From: Labrenzia sp. OB1
GTDB taxonomy: Bacteria; Pseudomonadota; Alphaproteobacteria; Rhizobiales; Stappiaceae
Direction of reading: 5' to 3'
Length of the DNA: 64,000 bases
Assembly (NCBI RefSeq): GCF_001624695.1
Contig: NZ_JSEP01000001.1
Coordinates: 180,078 to 244,077 of the forward strand
The translations under genes and the position numbers were made by a program. Position 1 is the stretch's first letter. Each line of letters opens with the position of its first letter. Below, one piece after another: positions 34,998 to 44,618 of the stretch. The notes below the pieces were generated by a model. That model was not told the DNA's origin. It made no database searches and saw only the letters and a list, made by a program, of their open reading frames with translations.

Positions 34998-35145
34998 TTC
35001 AAACTCCTCTCGATACTGAACCAGCGGTTCCCGCATGTTTTTATTTCACTGTCCGGTGCTTGTTTCAGTCTTTCCGGACGGTTTGGGCAGTCGTCAGCGT
35101 CTTCTCTTGCAGCGTGCCCGCGCGGCAAGGGTGTCTCCTTCTGGC

Positions 35146-36765
35146 TTACGCCGGCGGCCGCAAGCGGAACCTCTGGATCTTGCCGGTTTCCGTCTTTGGC
35201 AACGTGTCGGTAAACACGACCGAACGCGGATATTTATACGCAGCGATCGTCGCCTTGACATGGTCCTGCAACGCCTTGCGCAGGTCTTCGCCCGGCTCGG
35301 CTCTCTCGTTGAGCACCACATGGGCTTCAACGATGGCGCCACGGGCTTCGTCAGCCACGCCGATGACGGCACATTCCAGAATCGCCGGATGCGCCAGCAG
35401 CGCCGCCTCGACTTCCGGTCCGGCGATGTTGTAACCGCCGGAGATGATCATGTCGTCGTTGCGGGCGGCGAAATGCAGATAACCGTCCGCGCTCATGGAA
35501 AAGCTGTCGCCGGTGATGTTCCAGCCGTCGACGACATATTGTTCCTGACGCGAGTCCGACAGATAGCGGCAGCCGGTCGGCCCGCGCACGGCGAGACGCC
35601 CGACTTCGCCCACCGGAACCGGCTGACCGTCCGTCCCGACGACCCTGACCTCATAGCCCGTCACCGGTTTGCCGGTGCAGGCGGGCTTGTGATCCTCGAA
35701 GCGGTTGGAAACGAAGATATGCAGCATCTCCGTGGCACCGATACCGTCCAGCATCGGCTTGCCGGTCTTTTGCATCCAGGCCTCATAGACCGGTGCGGGC
35801 AGGGTTTCGCCTGCCGAAACCGCCGCGCGCAGGGAAGACAGGTCCGCCCCTTCGTCCATCGCCTTCAGCATCACCCGATAGGCGGTCGGCGCCGTGAAAC
35901 AGACGGTGGCTTTGTATTTCTGGATGATCTCGATCATCTGCGGTGGCGAGGCGTTTTCCAGCAGTGTTGCCGCCGCACCGAAGCGCAGCGGAAAGATCGC
36001 CAGACCGCCGAGACCGAAAGTGAAGGCCAGCGGCGGGGAGCCCACGAAGACGTCTTCCGGCGTCACGCCCAGAACTTCCTTCGCATAGCCATCGGCGATG
36101 ATCAGCAGATCGCGGTGAAAATGCATCGTCGCCTTGGGCGTCCCGGTCGACCCGGAGGTGAACCCGAGCAGTGCAACGTCGTCGCGGCCTGTCCGCACCG
36201 CGTCATAGTGCACGGATTTTTCCAGCGCCAGCCGGTCCAGCTCCGCATCGTGGTTGGAGGTCCCGTCGAATCCCACGACCTTCTTCAGATAAGAGGACGT
36301 CTTGGCACAGGTGACCAGTTCCTCCATCAATCGCGTGTCGCACAACGCGAATTCAATCTCCGCCTTGTCGACCACCTTGGAAAGCTCACCCGCCCGCAGC
36401 ATCGGCATGGTGTTGACAACCACCGCCCCCGCTTTCGTGGCGGCAAGCCAGCAGGCCACCATGGCCGGATTGTTTGCGGACCGGATCAGCACCCGGTTTC
36501 CGGGCTGCACCCCGAGATCCTCGCTCAGGACATGGGCCAGCCGGTTGGTCCAGTCCGCCAGTTCCTTGTAGGTCCGCCGACGGCCGTTGCCGATCAGCGC
36601 CGTACGGTCGCCGAAACCCTTCTCGACCATTCGGTCGGTCAGTTCCACCGCTGCATTGAGGCGCTCCGGATAGGCGAAGCCATCGAGCAGAAACTCGGGC
36701 CAGGCCTCTTCGGGCGGCAGATTGTCCCGCGTGAAAGTATCGGTATGTGCGGAAGGACCAAGCAT
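35146..36765 (-). CDS. 2-aminobenzoate-CoA ligase (benzoate-CoA ligase family)
   Basis: AMP-forming acyl-CoA ligase of 539 residues activating anthranilate (or benzoate) to its CoA ester, the entry step of this pathway. Adenylate-forming motifs: LLGFTSGSTGTPKATMHFH (P-loop), GIGATEMLHIFVSN, WNITGDSFSMSADGYL and the C-terminal catalytic Lys region LPKTETGKIQRFRLR. The N-terminus DNLPPEEAWPEFLLDG is the arrangement I know from benzoate/2-aminobenzoate ligases. It lies 3 bp after the acyl-CoA dehydrogenase gene. Specificity is assigned from co-location with the 2-aminobenzoyl-CoA monooxygenase/reductase. Confidence 0.87.
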   Translation of the reverse strand: MLGPSAHTDTFTRDNLPPEEAWPEFLLDGFAYPERLNAAVELTDRMVEKGFGDRTALIGNGRRRTYKELADWTNRLAHVLSEDLGVQPGNRVLIRSANNPAMVACWLAATKAGAVVVNTMPMLRAGELSKVVDKAEIEFALCDTRLMEELVTCAKTSSYLKKVVGFDGTSNHDAELDRLALEKSVHYDAVRTGRDDVALLGFTSGSTGTPKATMHFHRDLLIIADGYAKEVLGVTPEDVFVGSPPLAFTFGLGGLAIFPLRFGAAATLLENASPPQMIEIIQKYKATVCFTAPTAYRVMLKAMDEGADLSSLRAAVSAGETLPAPVYEAWMQKTGKPMLDGIGATEMLHIFVSNRFEDHKPACTGKPVTGYEVRVVGTDGQPVPVGEVGRLAVRGPTGCRYLSDSRQEQYVVDGWNITGDSFSMSADGYLHFAARNDDMIISGGYNIAGPEVEAALLAHPAILECAVIGVADEARGAIVEAHVVLNERAEPGEDLRKALQDHVKATIAAYKYPRSVVFTDTLPKTETGKIQRFRLRPPA

Positions 36766-36768
36766 GAA

Positions 36769-37923
36769 TCAGGCCTCCTGAAATGCGCCAAGCGTCTGGC
36801 GCGCTATGATGATTTTCTGAACGTCCGAGGCACCCTCGTAGATGCGCAGGGCACGGATTTCCCGGTAAAGCTTTTCGACCGCAGTACCCGAGCGCACGCC
36901 GTCGCCGCCGTGCAGTTGAACGGCCTTGTCGATCACCTGCTGCGCCTGGTCGGTGGCGAAGAGTTTGGCCATGGCGGCTTCGCGCGTTACCCGCGGTGCG
37001 CCGCTGTCCTTGGTCCAGGCGGCGCGGTAAACCAGCAGCGCGGCGGCGTCGATATCGAGCGCCATGTCGGCGATATGCCCCTGAACAAGCTGCAACTCGG
37101 CGAGCGGCGCTCCCTGGATTTCGCGTGTCGTGACGCGCCGCAGGCTTTCGTCCAGTGCCCGCCGGGCAAATCCGAGGGCAGCGGCAGCGACCGTGGAACG
37201 GAAGATGTCGAGGACAGACATGGCGATTTTGAAGCCCTGGCCGGGCGTGCCGATCAGGTTGGCCTTTGGAACCCGGCAGTCGGTGAACCGCAGGGACGCC
37301 AGCGGATGCGGGGCGATGGTCTCCAGGCGTTCGCTCACCTCGAACCCGGCAAGATCGGGTGTCACGATGAAGGCGGACAGACCCTTTGCACCGGGCGCTT
37401 CTCCGGTTCTTGCAAACAAAGTATAGAGATCGGCGATCCCGCCGTTGGAAATCCAGGTTTTCTCGCCGTTCAGCACATAGGCGTCGCCGTCGTCCGTCGC
37501 CGTCATCGTCGAATTGGCGACATCGGAGCCCGACGTCGGCTCGGTGAGCGCGAAAGCTGAAATCGCCTTGCCGGATCGGGTCAGGGGAAGCCAATCCGAC
37601 TTCTGCGCATCCGTTCCGAACAGCGAAATCGCACCGGTCCCCAGCCCCTGCATCGCAAAGGCGAAGTCGGCCAGCCCGTCGTGGCGGGCAAGGGTCTCTC
37701 GAAGGATGCAAAGACTGCGCACGTCGAGCGCGCCATCCGGAGCTCCCGAATATTTGAGAAATCCGGCCGTACCCAGATCCGCGACAAGTTTGCGGCAATC
37801 CGCGTCCGTATCGCCGTGTTCGAAGTGCTTAAGCCGGGTGGACGCCCAGCTTTCCAGCTCGGAGGCCAGAGTGCGGTGGCCTGCTTCGAAGAACGGCCAG
37901 TCGAGGAAGGTCCTGTCTGCCAT
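36769..37923 (-). CDS. acyl-CoA dehydrogenase
   Basis: FAD-dependent acyl-CoA dehydrogenase, 384 residues, with [20 protein letters not shown] (FAD/substrate loop), [18 protein letters not shown] and the catalytic Glu segment [20 protein letters not shown] near the C-terminus. The ATG at 37923 overlaps the crotonase stop (ATGA); a TTG one codon earlier is unlikely. In this operon it probably oxidises a CoA ester derived from the ring after dearomatisation. Confidence 0.9.
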   Translation of the reverse strand: MADRTFLDWPFFEAGHRTLASELESWASTRLKHFEHGDTDADCRKLVADLGTAGFLKYSGAPDGALDVRSLCILRETLARHDGLADFAFAMQGLGTGAISLFGTDAQKSDWLPLTRSGKAISAFALTEPTSGSDVANSTMTATDDGDAYVLNGEKTWISNGGIADLYTLFARTGEAPGAKGLSAFIVTPDLAGFEVSERLETIAPHPLASLRFTDCRVPKANLIGTPGQGFKIAMSVLDIFRSTVAAAALGFARRALDESLRRVTTREIQGAPLAELQLVQGHIADMALDIDAAALLVYRAAWTKDSGAPRVTREAAMAKLFATDQAQQVIDKAVQLHGGDGVRSGTAVEKLYREIRALRIYEGASDVQKIIIARQTLGAFQEA

Positions 37924-38723
37924 CAATCGCCCTCGAACACAGGTTTTTCTTTCCTGACAAACGCCTCGTAGGCGCGGCGGAAATCCTTGCCCTGCATGCA
38001 GATCGCCTGAGCCTGCGCTTCAGCCTCGATGGCCTGCTCCAGACCCATCGACCATTCCTGGGCGAGCATCGTCTTGGTCATCGAATTCGCGAAGGTCGGC
38101 CCGGCGACGATCCTGCTGGCCATCTCCATCGCCGCATTTTCCAGGGTCGCCGCCTCGGTGATGGAATTGAAAAAGCCCCAGGCATGGCCCTCTGCAGCAC
38201 TCATCGACCGGCCGAGATAAAGCAGTTCCGCCGCGCGGCCCTGGCCGATGATCCTCGGCAGGATCGCGCAGGCGCCCATGTCGCAGCCCGCAAGACCGAC
38301 CCGGTTGAAGAGAAAGGCCACCTTTGCTTCCGGTGTCGCGATGCGAAGATCGGACGCCATGGCCATGATAGCTCCCGCGCCCGCGCAGATGCCGTCAACC
38401 GCAGCGATGATCGGCTTGCCGCAACAAAGCATCGCCTTCACCAGATCGCCTGTCATGCGCGTGAAGGCCAGAAGCTCTTTCATGGTCATGTCGGTCAGTG
38501 GACCGATGATCTCATGCACATCGCCGCCGGAACTGAAATTGCCGCCATTGGGCAGGATCACCACCGCATGAACGTCATCGGCATAAACCAGATCGCGGAA
38601 CCAGTCGCGCAACTCCGCATAGCTCTCGAAGGTCAGCGGGTTTTTCCGTTCCGGCCTGTTCAGGGCAATCCGCGCGATCCCGTCCTCGATCTCACACCGG
38701 AAATGCTTCACGTCGCTGCGCAT
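37923..38723 (-). CDS. crotonase-family enzyme lacking both canonical glutamates
   Basis: Enoyl-CoA hydratase/isomerase-fold protein, 266 residues, ATG at 38723. The oxyanion-hole parts [11 protein letters not shown] and [20 protein letters not shown] are present. The two catalytic Glu positions of hydratases read Ile/Ala (114-121, AGAGAIMA) and Asn (137-140, FLFN); an Asp occurs at 148 in [10 protein letters not shown] plain hydration is therefore unlikely. A hydrolytic ring opening or another crotonase reaction on the alicyclic CoA intermediate is a possible alternative. Between marR and the acyl-CoA dehydrogenase in the anthranilate operon. Confidence 0.87.
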   Translation of the reverse strand: MRSDVKHFRCEIEDGIARIALNRPERKNPLTFESYAELRDWFRDLVYADDVHAVVILPNGGNFSSGGDVHEIIGPLTDMTMKELLAFTRMTGDLVKAMLCCGKPIIAAVDGICAGAGAIMAMASDLRIATPEAKVAFLFNRVGLAGCDMGACAILPRIIGQGRAAELLYLGRSMSAAEGHAWGFFNSITEAATLENAAMEMASRIVAGPTFANSMTKTMLAQEWSMGLEQAIEAEAQAQAICMQGKDFRRAYEAFVRKEKPVFEGD

Positions 38724-38727
38724 CGCG

Positions 38728-39198
38728 TCAGTCCTCTTCCATCTGGCGGTCAAGAATACAATCCAGATGCGCCGAAAGCGCATCGACGTTCCCGGCCGAC
38801 AGGCCTTCGAGCAGGGTGTTGATCCAGTCTTCGTGGTGCTGCGCCAGTTCCTCGAACGCCACCCTGCCCTTGGCGGTCAGCCGCGCCACCTGGGCCCTGC
38901 GGTCGCCAGGCACCGCCACGCGCAGGGCAAGGCCTTCTTCGGTCAGCTTGTCGACAATGCCGGTGACATTGCCGTTGGAGACCTTCAGGTAGGACGACAG
39001 CTCGCTCATCTTCAGGCCGTCCGGAAAGCGCGCCAGCGCGGACATCACGTCGAAACGCGGCAAGGTCGTGCCATGCTCCTCCCGCAGGTTGCGGCGGATT
39101 TCCGTCTCTATGCCGTTCACGGATTTCAGCAGCTTCAGCCACACACGCAGCCGTGCCTTGGAGAGGGTTTCGCCGGTGGGCGCCTGTGAGGGTTTCAT
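38728..39198 (-). CDS. MarR-family regulator (anthranilate operon)
   Basis: A 156-residue MarR winged-helix dimer: [20 protein letters not shown], the recognition helix [19 protein letters not shown] and wing [15 protein letters not shown] very good GGGAGGTGAG site precedes the ATG, which overlaps the SDR stop. Encoded inside the operon it probably controls, in the manner of MarR repressors that sense aryl-CoA thioesters. A quasi-palindrome ahead of the monooxygenase gene (42294-42315) is a candidate target. Confidence 0.92.
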   Translation of the reverse strand: MKPSQAPTGETLSKARLRVWLKLLKSVNGIETEIRRNLREEHGTTLPRFDVMSALARFPDGLKMSELSSYLKVSNGNVTGIVDKLTEEGLALRVAVPGDRRAQVARLTAKGRVAFEELAQHHEDWINTLLEGLSAGNVDALSAHLDCILDRQMEED

Positions 39199-39938
39199 AG
39201 CTCACCTCCCGAAAGGCTCAGCGCCTGACCGTTGACCGATTGGGCTCCGCCCGAGCAGAGCCAGAGCGCCATTGCGGCAACTTCCGAGGGCTGAATGAAA
39301 CGTCCCTGCGGGTTGTCCGCCTTCAGTGTCTCTTCGGCCGCCTCCCGGCTCATGCCCGTGTTTGCGGTAATGGTGTCGATGGATCGCTCAAGCAACGGGG
39401 TTTCGACGAAGCCCGGACAGATGGCGTTCACCGTGATGCCCGTCTTCGCCAGTTCGCGGCCGAGCGCCCGCGTCAGCCCCACCACCGCGTGCTTTGCCGC
39501 ACAATAGGCGCTGACATAGGGATAGCCTCTGAGACCGGCTGTCGAGGCAATCGCGATCATCCGGCCCCAGCCGTTCGTCTTCATGTCCGGCAGCGCGGCC
39601 TGCCAGACATTGGAAACGCCGATAAGATTGACCGCCAGCATCGCCTGCAGGGTCTCTTGTGTCATCTTCGCGAAGGGCACGCTTTCCGCCGCTCCGGCGT
39701 TGGCGATAACCACGTCGATCGGCCCGGCTTGCGCTCTTGCCGCTTCATACGCGGCAGCGACAGCCTCGGAGCTGGTGACATCGCAGACCTGGTAGGGCAG
39801 CGACTGCGCCGCCAGCTTCTCCTCTGTCCGGCCGAATATCGTGACCTTTGCACCTTCGTCCGCAAACAACCTGGCGCAGGCGGCTCCGACGCCACTGCCC
39901 CCGCCCGTCACGATGATATGGCGTCCTGAAACACTCAT
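39195..39938 (-). CDS. short-chain dehydrogenase (anthranilate operon)
   Basis: NAD(P)-dependent SDR, 247 residues, starting at ATG 39938 (ATGA with the preceding gene). Cofactor loop [18 protein letters not shown] motif [10 protein letters not shown], catalytic Ser in IASTAGLRG and YxxxK as [10 protein letters not shown]. Likely oxidises a 3-hydroxyacyl-CoA or alicyclic alcohol in the pathway below the monooxygenase/reductase. Confidence 0.9.
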   Translation of the reverse strand: MSVSGRHIIVTGGGSGVGAACARLFADEGAKVTIFGRTEEKLAAQSLPYQVCDVTSSEAVAAAYEAARAQAGPIDVVIANAGAAESVPFAKMTQETLQAMLAVNLIGVSNVWQAALPDMKTNGWGRMIAIASTAGLRGYPYVSAYCAAKHAVVGLTRALGRELAKTGITVNAICPGFVETPLLERSIDTITANTGMSREAAEETLKADNPQGRFIQPSEVAAMALWLCSGGAQSVNGQALSLSGGEL

Positions 39939-42229
39939 GCCCGCAAGGTCTCCGCATCCCGGTCCGAAAGCCGCCATAGCTGGTCGCGCCCTGCCAGATA
40001 GGGCAGAGGCCAGTCGCCCGCTGCCCGGTCGCCGATCCGGGCGGCTTCATGCAGGCTCCAGTAGGGATCGGACAGATGCGGGCGGCCGACAGCCACCAGA
40101 TCCGCCCGCCCTGCCATCAGGATCGAATTGGCGTGATCGGCCTCGTAGATGTTGCCAACCGCCATGGTCGGCAACCCTCCCTCGTTGCGGATCCTGTCGG
40201 AAAACGGCGTCTGGAACATACGGCCGTAGACCGGCTTCGCGGCAACCGATGTCTGCCCGGCGGAGACATCGACCAGATCGACACCAGCCGCCCGGAACAG
40301 ACGAGCGATCTCTACCGCCTCGTCAGGAGTTACGCCTTCGTCGCCAACCCAGTCATTGGCCGAGATACGAACCGACATCGGTTTGTCCTCGGGCCAGACG
40401 GCGCGCATGGCCGTGAAGACTTCCAGAGGCCAACGCATCCGGTTTTCAAGGGAGCCGCCGTAGGCGTCCTGGCGGATGTTGGAGACCGGGGAAATGAACG
40501 ACGAAATAAGATAACCGTGCGCCGCATGCAGCTCGATCATGTCGAAGCCGGCGCGCTCGGCCATTTCGGCGGCGGCGACGAACTCGTTCCTGATCGTGTC
40601 CATTTCGGCCTGCGTTATCGCCCGCGGCACTGCGTTGTTGTCCGACCAGGCAACGGCGGAGGCCGAGACCAGCTCCCAATTGCCGTCCGGCAAAGGCTGA
40701 TCCATGCCTTCCCAGCCGATCCGCGTCGAGCCTTTACGGCCCGAATGACCGATCTGGCAGCAGATCTTCGCGTCCGTTTCACCGTGTACAAAATCCGTCA
40801 GCCGCTTCCAGGCGGCCTCATGTTCGGGCGCATAAAGACCCGGACATCCCAGCGTGATGCGGCCTTCCGCGCTGACGCATGTCATCTCGGTAAAGACCAG
40901 CCCCGCACCGCCCTTGGCACGTTCGCCGTAATGCACCAGATGCCAGTCGGTCGGCGCACCGTCGACGGCCTTGTACTGGGCCATCGGCGACACGACGATG
41001 CGGTTCTTCAGCTCCATGCCGCGCAGCTTGAACGGCGCCAACATCGGCGGCCGTACCGGGTTGTCGGCGCTGACGCCAGCCTGATCCATGAACCAGCGCT
41101 CGGCTGACTCCAACCAGCCCGGATCGCGCAGACGCAGGTTTTCGTGGCTGATCCGCTGGGACCGCGTCAGCATGGAATAGTTGAACTGAACCGGATCGAG
41201 ATGCAGATAGCGCTCCACGTGCTCGAACCATTCCAGCGAGTTGCGGGCCGCCGACTGCAGGCGCAGAACCTCGAGCCGGCGCTCCGCTTCGTAGCGCGCG
41301 AAGGCGGACGCCATATCCGCTTCCTCATTCAGGAGGTTGGCAAGGGACATCGCCGATTCCAGCGCCAGCTTGGTCCCCGACCCGATGGAGAAATGCGCCG
41401 TCGCCGCCGCGTCGCCCAGAAGGACGACGTTCTCATGGCTCCATTTTTCGCACAGGACACGCGGGAACCGGATCCAGGCCGAGCCCCTTATGTGTTTTGC
41501 ATTGGTCATCAGGGGATGACCACCCAGATGATCCTTGAAGATCTCCTCGCAGGTCCGGATGCTGTCCTGCTGGCTCATCTCGCCGAAGCTGAAAGCATCG
41601 AAGGTCTGCTGCGTGCATTCAACAATGAAGGTCGCTGTGTCGGCATCGAACTGGTAGGCATGCGCCCAGACCCAGCCGTGCTCCGTTTCCTCGAAAATGA
41701 AGGTGAAGGCGTCCGCGAAGGTCTGATGCGTGCCGAGCCAGACGAACTGGCACAAACGCTGGTCGATATCCGGTTTGAAGGTGTCGGCATAAAGCGTCCG
41801 GGTCCTGGAGTTCAGACCGTCACTGGCAACCACCAGGTCGTAGTCGCGGCGATAATCCTCCGCGCTTGCCACTTCCGTCTCGAACTTCAGATTGACACCC
41901 AGATCCCGGGCGCGCTGCTGCAGGAGCGTGAGCAGCTTCATCCGGCCGATACCGCAAAAGCCGTGACCGGAGGAAACCAGCCGCTCTCCGCCCATATGCA
42001 GTGCGATATCGTCCCAATAGGCGAAATTTTCACCGATGGCTTCGGCGCTGACCGGATCGTTCGCCGCCAGATTCTGCAGGGTTTCTTCCGAGAGCACCAC
42101 ACCCCAGCCGAAAGTGTCGTCCGCGCGGTTACGCTCGATGACATCGATCTCGTGAGAGGGGTCACGCAATTTCATGGAGATGGCGAAATAGAGCCCCGCA
42201 GGCCCTCCGCCCAGACACGCGATCCGCAT
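39935..42229 (-). CDS. 2-aminobenzoyl-CoA monooxygenase/reductase (bifunctional flavoprotein)
   Basis: A 764-residue fusion. Residues 1-~380 are an aromatic-hydroxylase-type FAD monooxygenase ([15 protein letters not shown] dinucleotide fold; DG motif [31 protein letters not shown]). Residues ~395-764 are an Old-Yellow-Enzyme FMN reductase ([47 protein letters not shown]). This architecture is the one of anthraniloyl-CoA monooxygenase/reductase, which hydroxylates and then reduces 2-aminobenzoyl-CoA to a non-aromatic 2-amino-5-oxo-cyclohexenyl CoA ester; salicylyl-CoA 5-hydroxylases share it. First gene of the anthranilate operon, 343 bp from the next upstream gene. Confidence 0.93.
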   Translation of the reverse strand: MRIACLGGGPAGLYFAISMKLRDPSHEIDVIERNRADDTFGWGVVLSEETLQNLAANDPVSAEAIGENFAYWDDIALHMGGERLVSSGHGFCGIGRMKLLTLLQQRARDLGVNLKFETEVASAEDYRRDYDLVVASDGLNSRTRTLYADTFKPDIDQRLCQFVWLGTHQTFADAFTFIFEETEHGWVWAHAYQFDADTATFIVECTQQTFDAFSFGEMSQQDSIRTCEEIFKDHLGGHPLMTNAKHIRGSAWIRFPRVLCEKWSHENVVLLGDAAATAHFSIGSGTKLALESAMSLANLLNEEADMASAFARYEAERRLEVLRLQSAARNSLEWFEHVERYLHLDPVQFNYSMLTRSQRISHENLRLRDPGWLESAERWFMDQAGVSADNPVRPPMLAPFKLRGMELKNRIVVSPMAQYKAVDGAPTDWHLVHYGERAKGGAGLVFTEMTCVSAEGRITLGCPGLYAPEHEAAWKRLTDFVHGETDAKICCQIGHSGRKGSTRIGWEGMDQPLPDGNWELVSASAVAWSDNNAVPRAITQAEMDTIRNEFVAAAEMAERAGFDMIELHAAHGYLISSFISPVSNIRQDAYGGSLENRMRWPLEVFTAMRAVWPEDKPMSVRISANDWVGDEGVTPDEAVEIARLFRAAGVDLVDVSAGQTSVAAKPVYGRMFQTPFSDRIRNEGGLPTMAVGNIYEADHANSILMAGRADLVAVGRPHLSDPYWSLHEAARIGDRAAGDWPLPYLAGRDQLWRLSDRDAETLRA

Positions 42230-42572
42230 ATGACCCCCTTGCGCTTGCTTCAGTACCCTCAGCGAACCACAGGATCAGATTTACTTCAACCCTAAAATTT
42301 CAAGCTTAAAATATTTCGAAACCCAACAGCGATCCACTTTCTCCCGGCCAGGCGCCTGCGGGTGAGGATAACCGCGGCAATCGGATCTGAGCGTGCCGCA
42401 GAAACCGCCCGTCATTTAAAAGGATCCGGTACATCAAACGGTTTCCGATGAACCACTTTTCGCTGGTGCGTTTGGGGAACGGAGGTCTTGATGATGGTTA
42501 CCTCTCGCAAACGCATCATCAGGAGTTCCTGAAATTTCGGTTCTTTTGACGTATTCAGCCCCTTGCCAAAGG
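42230..42572. other. control region upstream of the anthranilate operon
   Basis: About 343 bp without a gene. It should contain the promoter of the monooxygenase gene and the end of the hydroxycinnamate transcript. Structures seen are the AT-rich quasi-palindrome at 42294-42315 and an inverted repeat GATGATG (42490-42496) with CATCATC (42514-42520) about 50 bp past the stop of the - strand acyl-CoA dehydrogenase. No U-tract-bearing terminator was found. Confidence 0.5.
42294..42315 (-). promoter_or_regulatory. quasi-palindrome, candidate MarR operator
   Basis: AAAATTTCAAG (42294-42304) against CTTAAAATATT (42305-42315): 9 of 11 positions pair around an AAGCTT centre. AT-rich 20-22 bp palindromes are the usual target shape of MarR proteins. 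It is 65 bp upstream of the monooxygenase start, near the expected promoter. Weak without a second copy. Confidence 0.45.
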
Positions 42573-44150
42573 TCATCCAAAGCTGGATTGCACGTCACCG
42601 AGACCCAGCGCCCTGTCCGCGAGACCCCTGATACGCAGGGGATCGGGATGACAGTCCGCGGCCTCCGCCATACGCGCCCACAAGCACGAGACAAGCGCTC
42701 CGGACGTCAGTTGCATGAAGGCATGCGCCTGCGACCCCGGATCAGAACCCGCCGCGATCCGCTCGCGTGCACCGCGCCATGTCTCAAGGGAGTCTTCAAG
42801 CACCTGCCGGCCGATCTGCCGGGCGGTGCATTCCTCCAAAAGGAAGCTCTCGAACGCATCCCCCGCCGGACCGGAAAGCAGACGGGTCACCAGGGCCTTT
42901 TCGTGAATGCCGTTCGCCCCTTCGTAGATGGCGGTGATACGGGCATCGCGGTAAATCTGCTCCAGCCCGTATTCGCGCAGATAGCCATAACCACCCAGCA
43001 CCTGCATGCCCAGTTCGGCCGCGCGCATTCCCGCCTCGGAGCAGTAGACTTTTGCCACCGGCTTGAGGAACTCGGCGAGATCGGGTGTGTCGCCGGTTTC
43101 GATAGCCACGAGCGTCAGATGCGCCACCGCGCGCCCGGCAAGAGCCAGGGTATCGGTTTCGTCGAGCATCCTGCGGACATCCGCATGCCTGTCTATGGTG
43201 ACCGACTTGCCGTCGGGTCCGCGTCCCTGAACGCGCTCGGCGGCATAAGTGGAAGCGATATCGAAGGCGCGCGCGGCATGGGCAACACCCTGCAGCGCCA
43301 CATCGACCCTTGCGTGGTTCATCACGGTGAACATCGCCTGCAGACCCGCCCCTGCTTCGCCGATGAGTTCCGCCTCCGCCCCGTCAAAGGCGAGCTGGCA
43401 GGTGGGCGAGGCATGCAGTCCCATTTTCTCTTCGATCCGGGTGACCGAGATCCCGTTGCGGGACCCGTCCGCACGCGTGCAGGGAGACATGAACAGGGAA
43501 AGTCCCTTCACCCCGTCGTCCGAAGTGCGCGCAAGCACAAGATGATGGATGCGTTCGCTCATGTTCTGGTCGCCACCGGAAATGAAGATCTTCTCTCCCG
43601 TCAGGCGCCAGCCGCTGCCCGAAGGAACAGCCTTGCAGCGAATCCGGCCAAGATCAGACCCCGCCTCCGGTTCGGTCAGGCACATGGTTGCCAGCGCTTC
43701 GCCGGAGGCCAGCGCGGGAACGAAACGGGCCTGCTGGCCCGCAGTGCCAAAGGACAACAGCGTGCTGACGGCGCCCGGCACGAGACCGGTCACCATCTGA
43801 AGGCTGTGGTTCGCACCGGAAAAGATCTCCGACGTGACGGCCAGCACCGTGCCGTCTTGGCCCTGGCCGCCGAATTCCTCCGGAACCGTCAGACCCGGCC
43901 AGCCCTGTTCGGCGTAAGCCTTGTAGGCGTCAGTAAAGCCCTCCGGCATCCGCACCCGTCCGCCTTCCAGCCGGCATCCCAAACGATCGCCCGGCTCGTT
44001 GAGCGGCGCCAGTTGCTCTTCGGCGAAGGACGCGAAGTGTTGACCGATTTCAAAAGCCAGATCTCCGTCCCAGTTCGCAAGACTGCAGGCTCCGGCAACG
44101 TGGTTCAGCGAAAAGAGAATGTCGTCGAGCGGCGCGGAAAACGGTTTCAT
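42573..44150 (-). CDS. acyl-CoA dehydrogenase, long FadE-like form
   Basis: A 525-residue acyl-CoA dehydrogenase with an extended N- and C-terminus. FAD-loop ALATMCLTEPEAGSDLG, KIFISGGDQNMSERIHHLVL and the catalytic Glu segment ITAIYEGANGIHEKAL are visible. In a hydroxycinnamate operon it could oxidise the side chain of dihydro compounds (3-arylpropionyl-CoA) to the cinnamoyl-CoA, as CouA does in Rhodopseudomonas palustris. Last gene of the operon, 12 bp after the DUF3237 gene. Confidence 0.87.
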   Translation of the reverse strand: MKPFSAPLDDILFSLNHVAGACSLANWDGDLAFEIGQHFASFAEEQLAPLNEPGDRLGCRLEGGRVRMPEGFTDAYKAYAEQGWPGLTVPEEFGGQGQDGTVLAVTSEIFSGANHSLQMVTGLVPGAVSTLLSFGTAGQQARFVPALASGEALATMCLTEPEAGSDLGRIRCKAVPSGSGWRLTGEKIFISGGDQNMSERIHHLVLARTSDDGVKGLSLFMSPCTRADGSRNGISVTRIEEKMGLHASPTCQLAFDGAEAELIGEAGAGLQAMFTVMNHARVDVALQGVAHAARAFDIASTYAAERVQGRGPDGKSVTIDRHADVRRMLDETDTLALAGRAVAHLTLVAIETGDTPDLAEFLKPVAKVYCSEAGMRAAELGMQVLGGYGYLREYGLEQIYRDARITAIYEGANGIHEKALVTRLLSGPAGDAFESFLLEECTARQIGRQVLEDSLETWRGARERIAAGSDPGSQAHAFMQLTSGALVSCLWARMAEAADCHPDPLRIRGLADRALGLGDVQSSFG

Positions 44151-44162
44151 CGGAACAGGTCC

Positions 44163-44618
44163 TCAATCAACGGAAAAGAGCGATACCAGAACGGCGGCGG
44201 CGAGCCGTCTGCCGGTGCCGACAAAGATCATCCGGTTGACCCATTCGTATCTCGGGTCTCCTGTTTCCAGGCGAGCCGTTGTACGAAAATAATAATGCGC
44301 CGGATCGACATCCTCCCCACGGGCCAAGGCCTGCAGGACCTCCGGCGGTCCGTGCCGCACGCCCTTGTTGACGATCTCGATCAGCGCTCCATCTTCGGTT
44401 TCGAAGGCATAGCGCGTGTCGATGTCGGCCGAACCGTCGGCAAGGACCGTCTGCCAGTCGGCGCCAAGGTCAAGCACCCTGCCGCTGACCTTTCCCGTCG
44501 CCGTACCGCCGATGATCGGAATGATACGGCGTCCGCCGCAGCGTCCCTGCCCCATCTCCCGTACAGGGCCGAGCAGCACTTCGAGATCGCAGAAGTGGCT
44601 GAGCGCGGGAACACTCAT
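44163..44618 (-). CDS. DUF3237 family protein
   Basis: Small 151-residue beta-rich protein recognised as DUF3237 from GPVREMGQGRCGGRRIIPIIGG, DWQTVLADGSADIDTRYAFET and YYFRTTARLETGDPRYEWVN. The stop of the upstream amidohydrolase gene and this start overlap (ATGA). The family recurs in aromatic and CoA-ester operons, but I know of no firm reaction for it. Possibly a barrel-type binding protein or thioester enzyme acting on an intermediate. Confidence 0.82.
   Translation of the reverse strand: MSVPALSHFCDLEVLLGPVREMGQGRCGGRRIIPIIGGTATGKVSGRVLDLGADWQTVLADGSADIDTRYAFETEDGALIEIVNKGVRHGPPEVLQALARGEDVDPAHYYFRTTARLETGDPRYEWVNRMIFVGTGRRLAAAVLVSLFSVD

Noticed and set aside
35053..35087. GTCCGG/CCGGAC stem between the ligase and livK genes
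   Set aside because: Only six pairs with a long loop and no tail.
35035..37560. 841-residue + strand open frame opposite the CoA ligase and acyl-CoA dehydrogenase
   Set aside because: Antisense to two well-supported genes; composition is Arg/His/Gly-rich as expected of high-GC shadow frames, with no family motifs.
42490..42520. Inverted repeat GATGATG/CATCATC downstream of the acyl-CoA dehydrogenase
   Set aside because: Seven-base arms with a 17-base spacer and no U-run; could be chance, recorded only as part of the intergenic entry.
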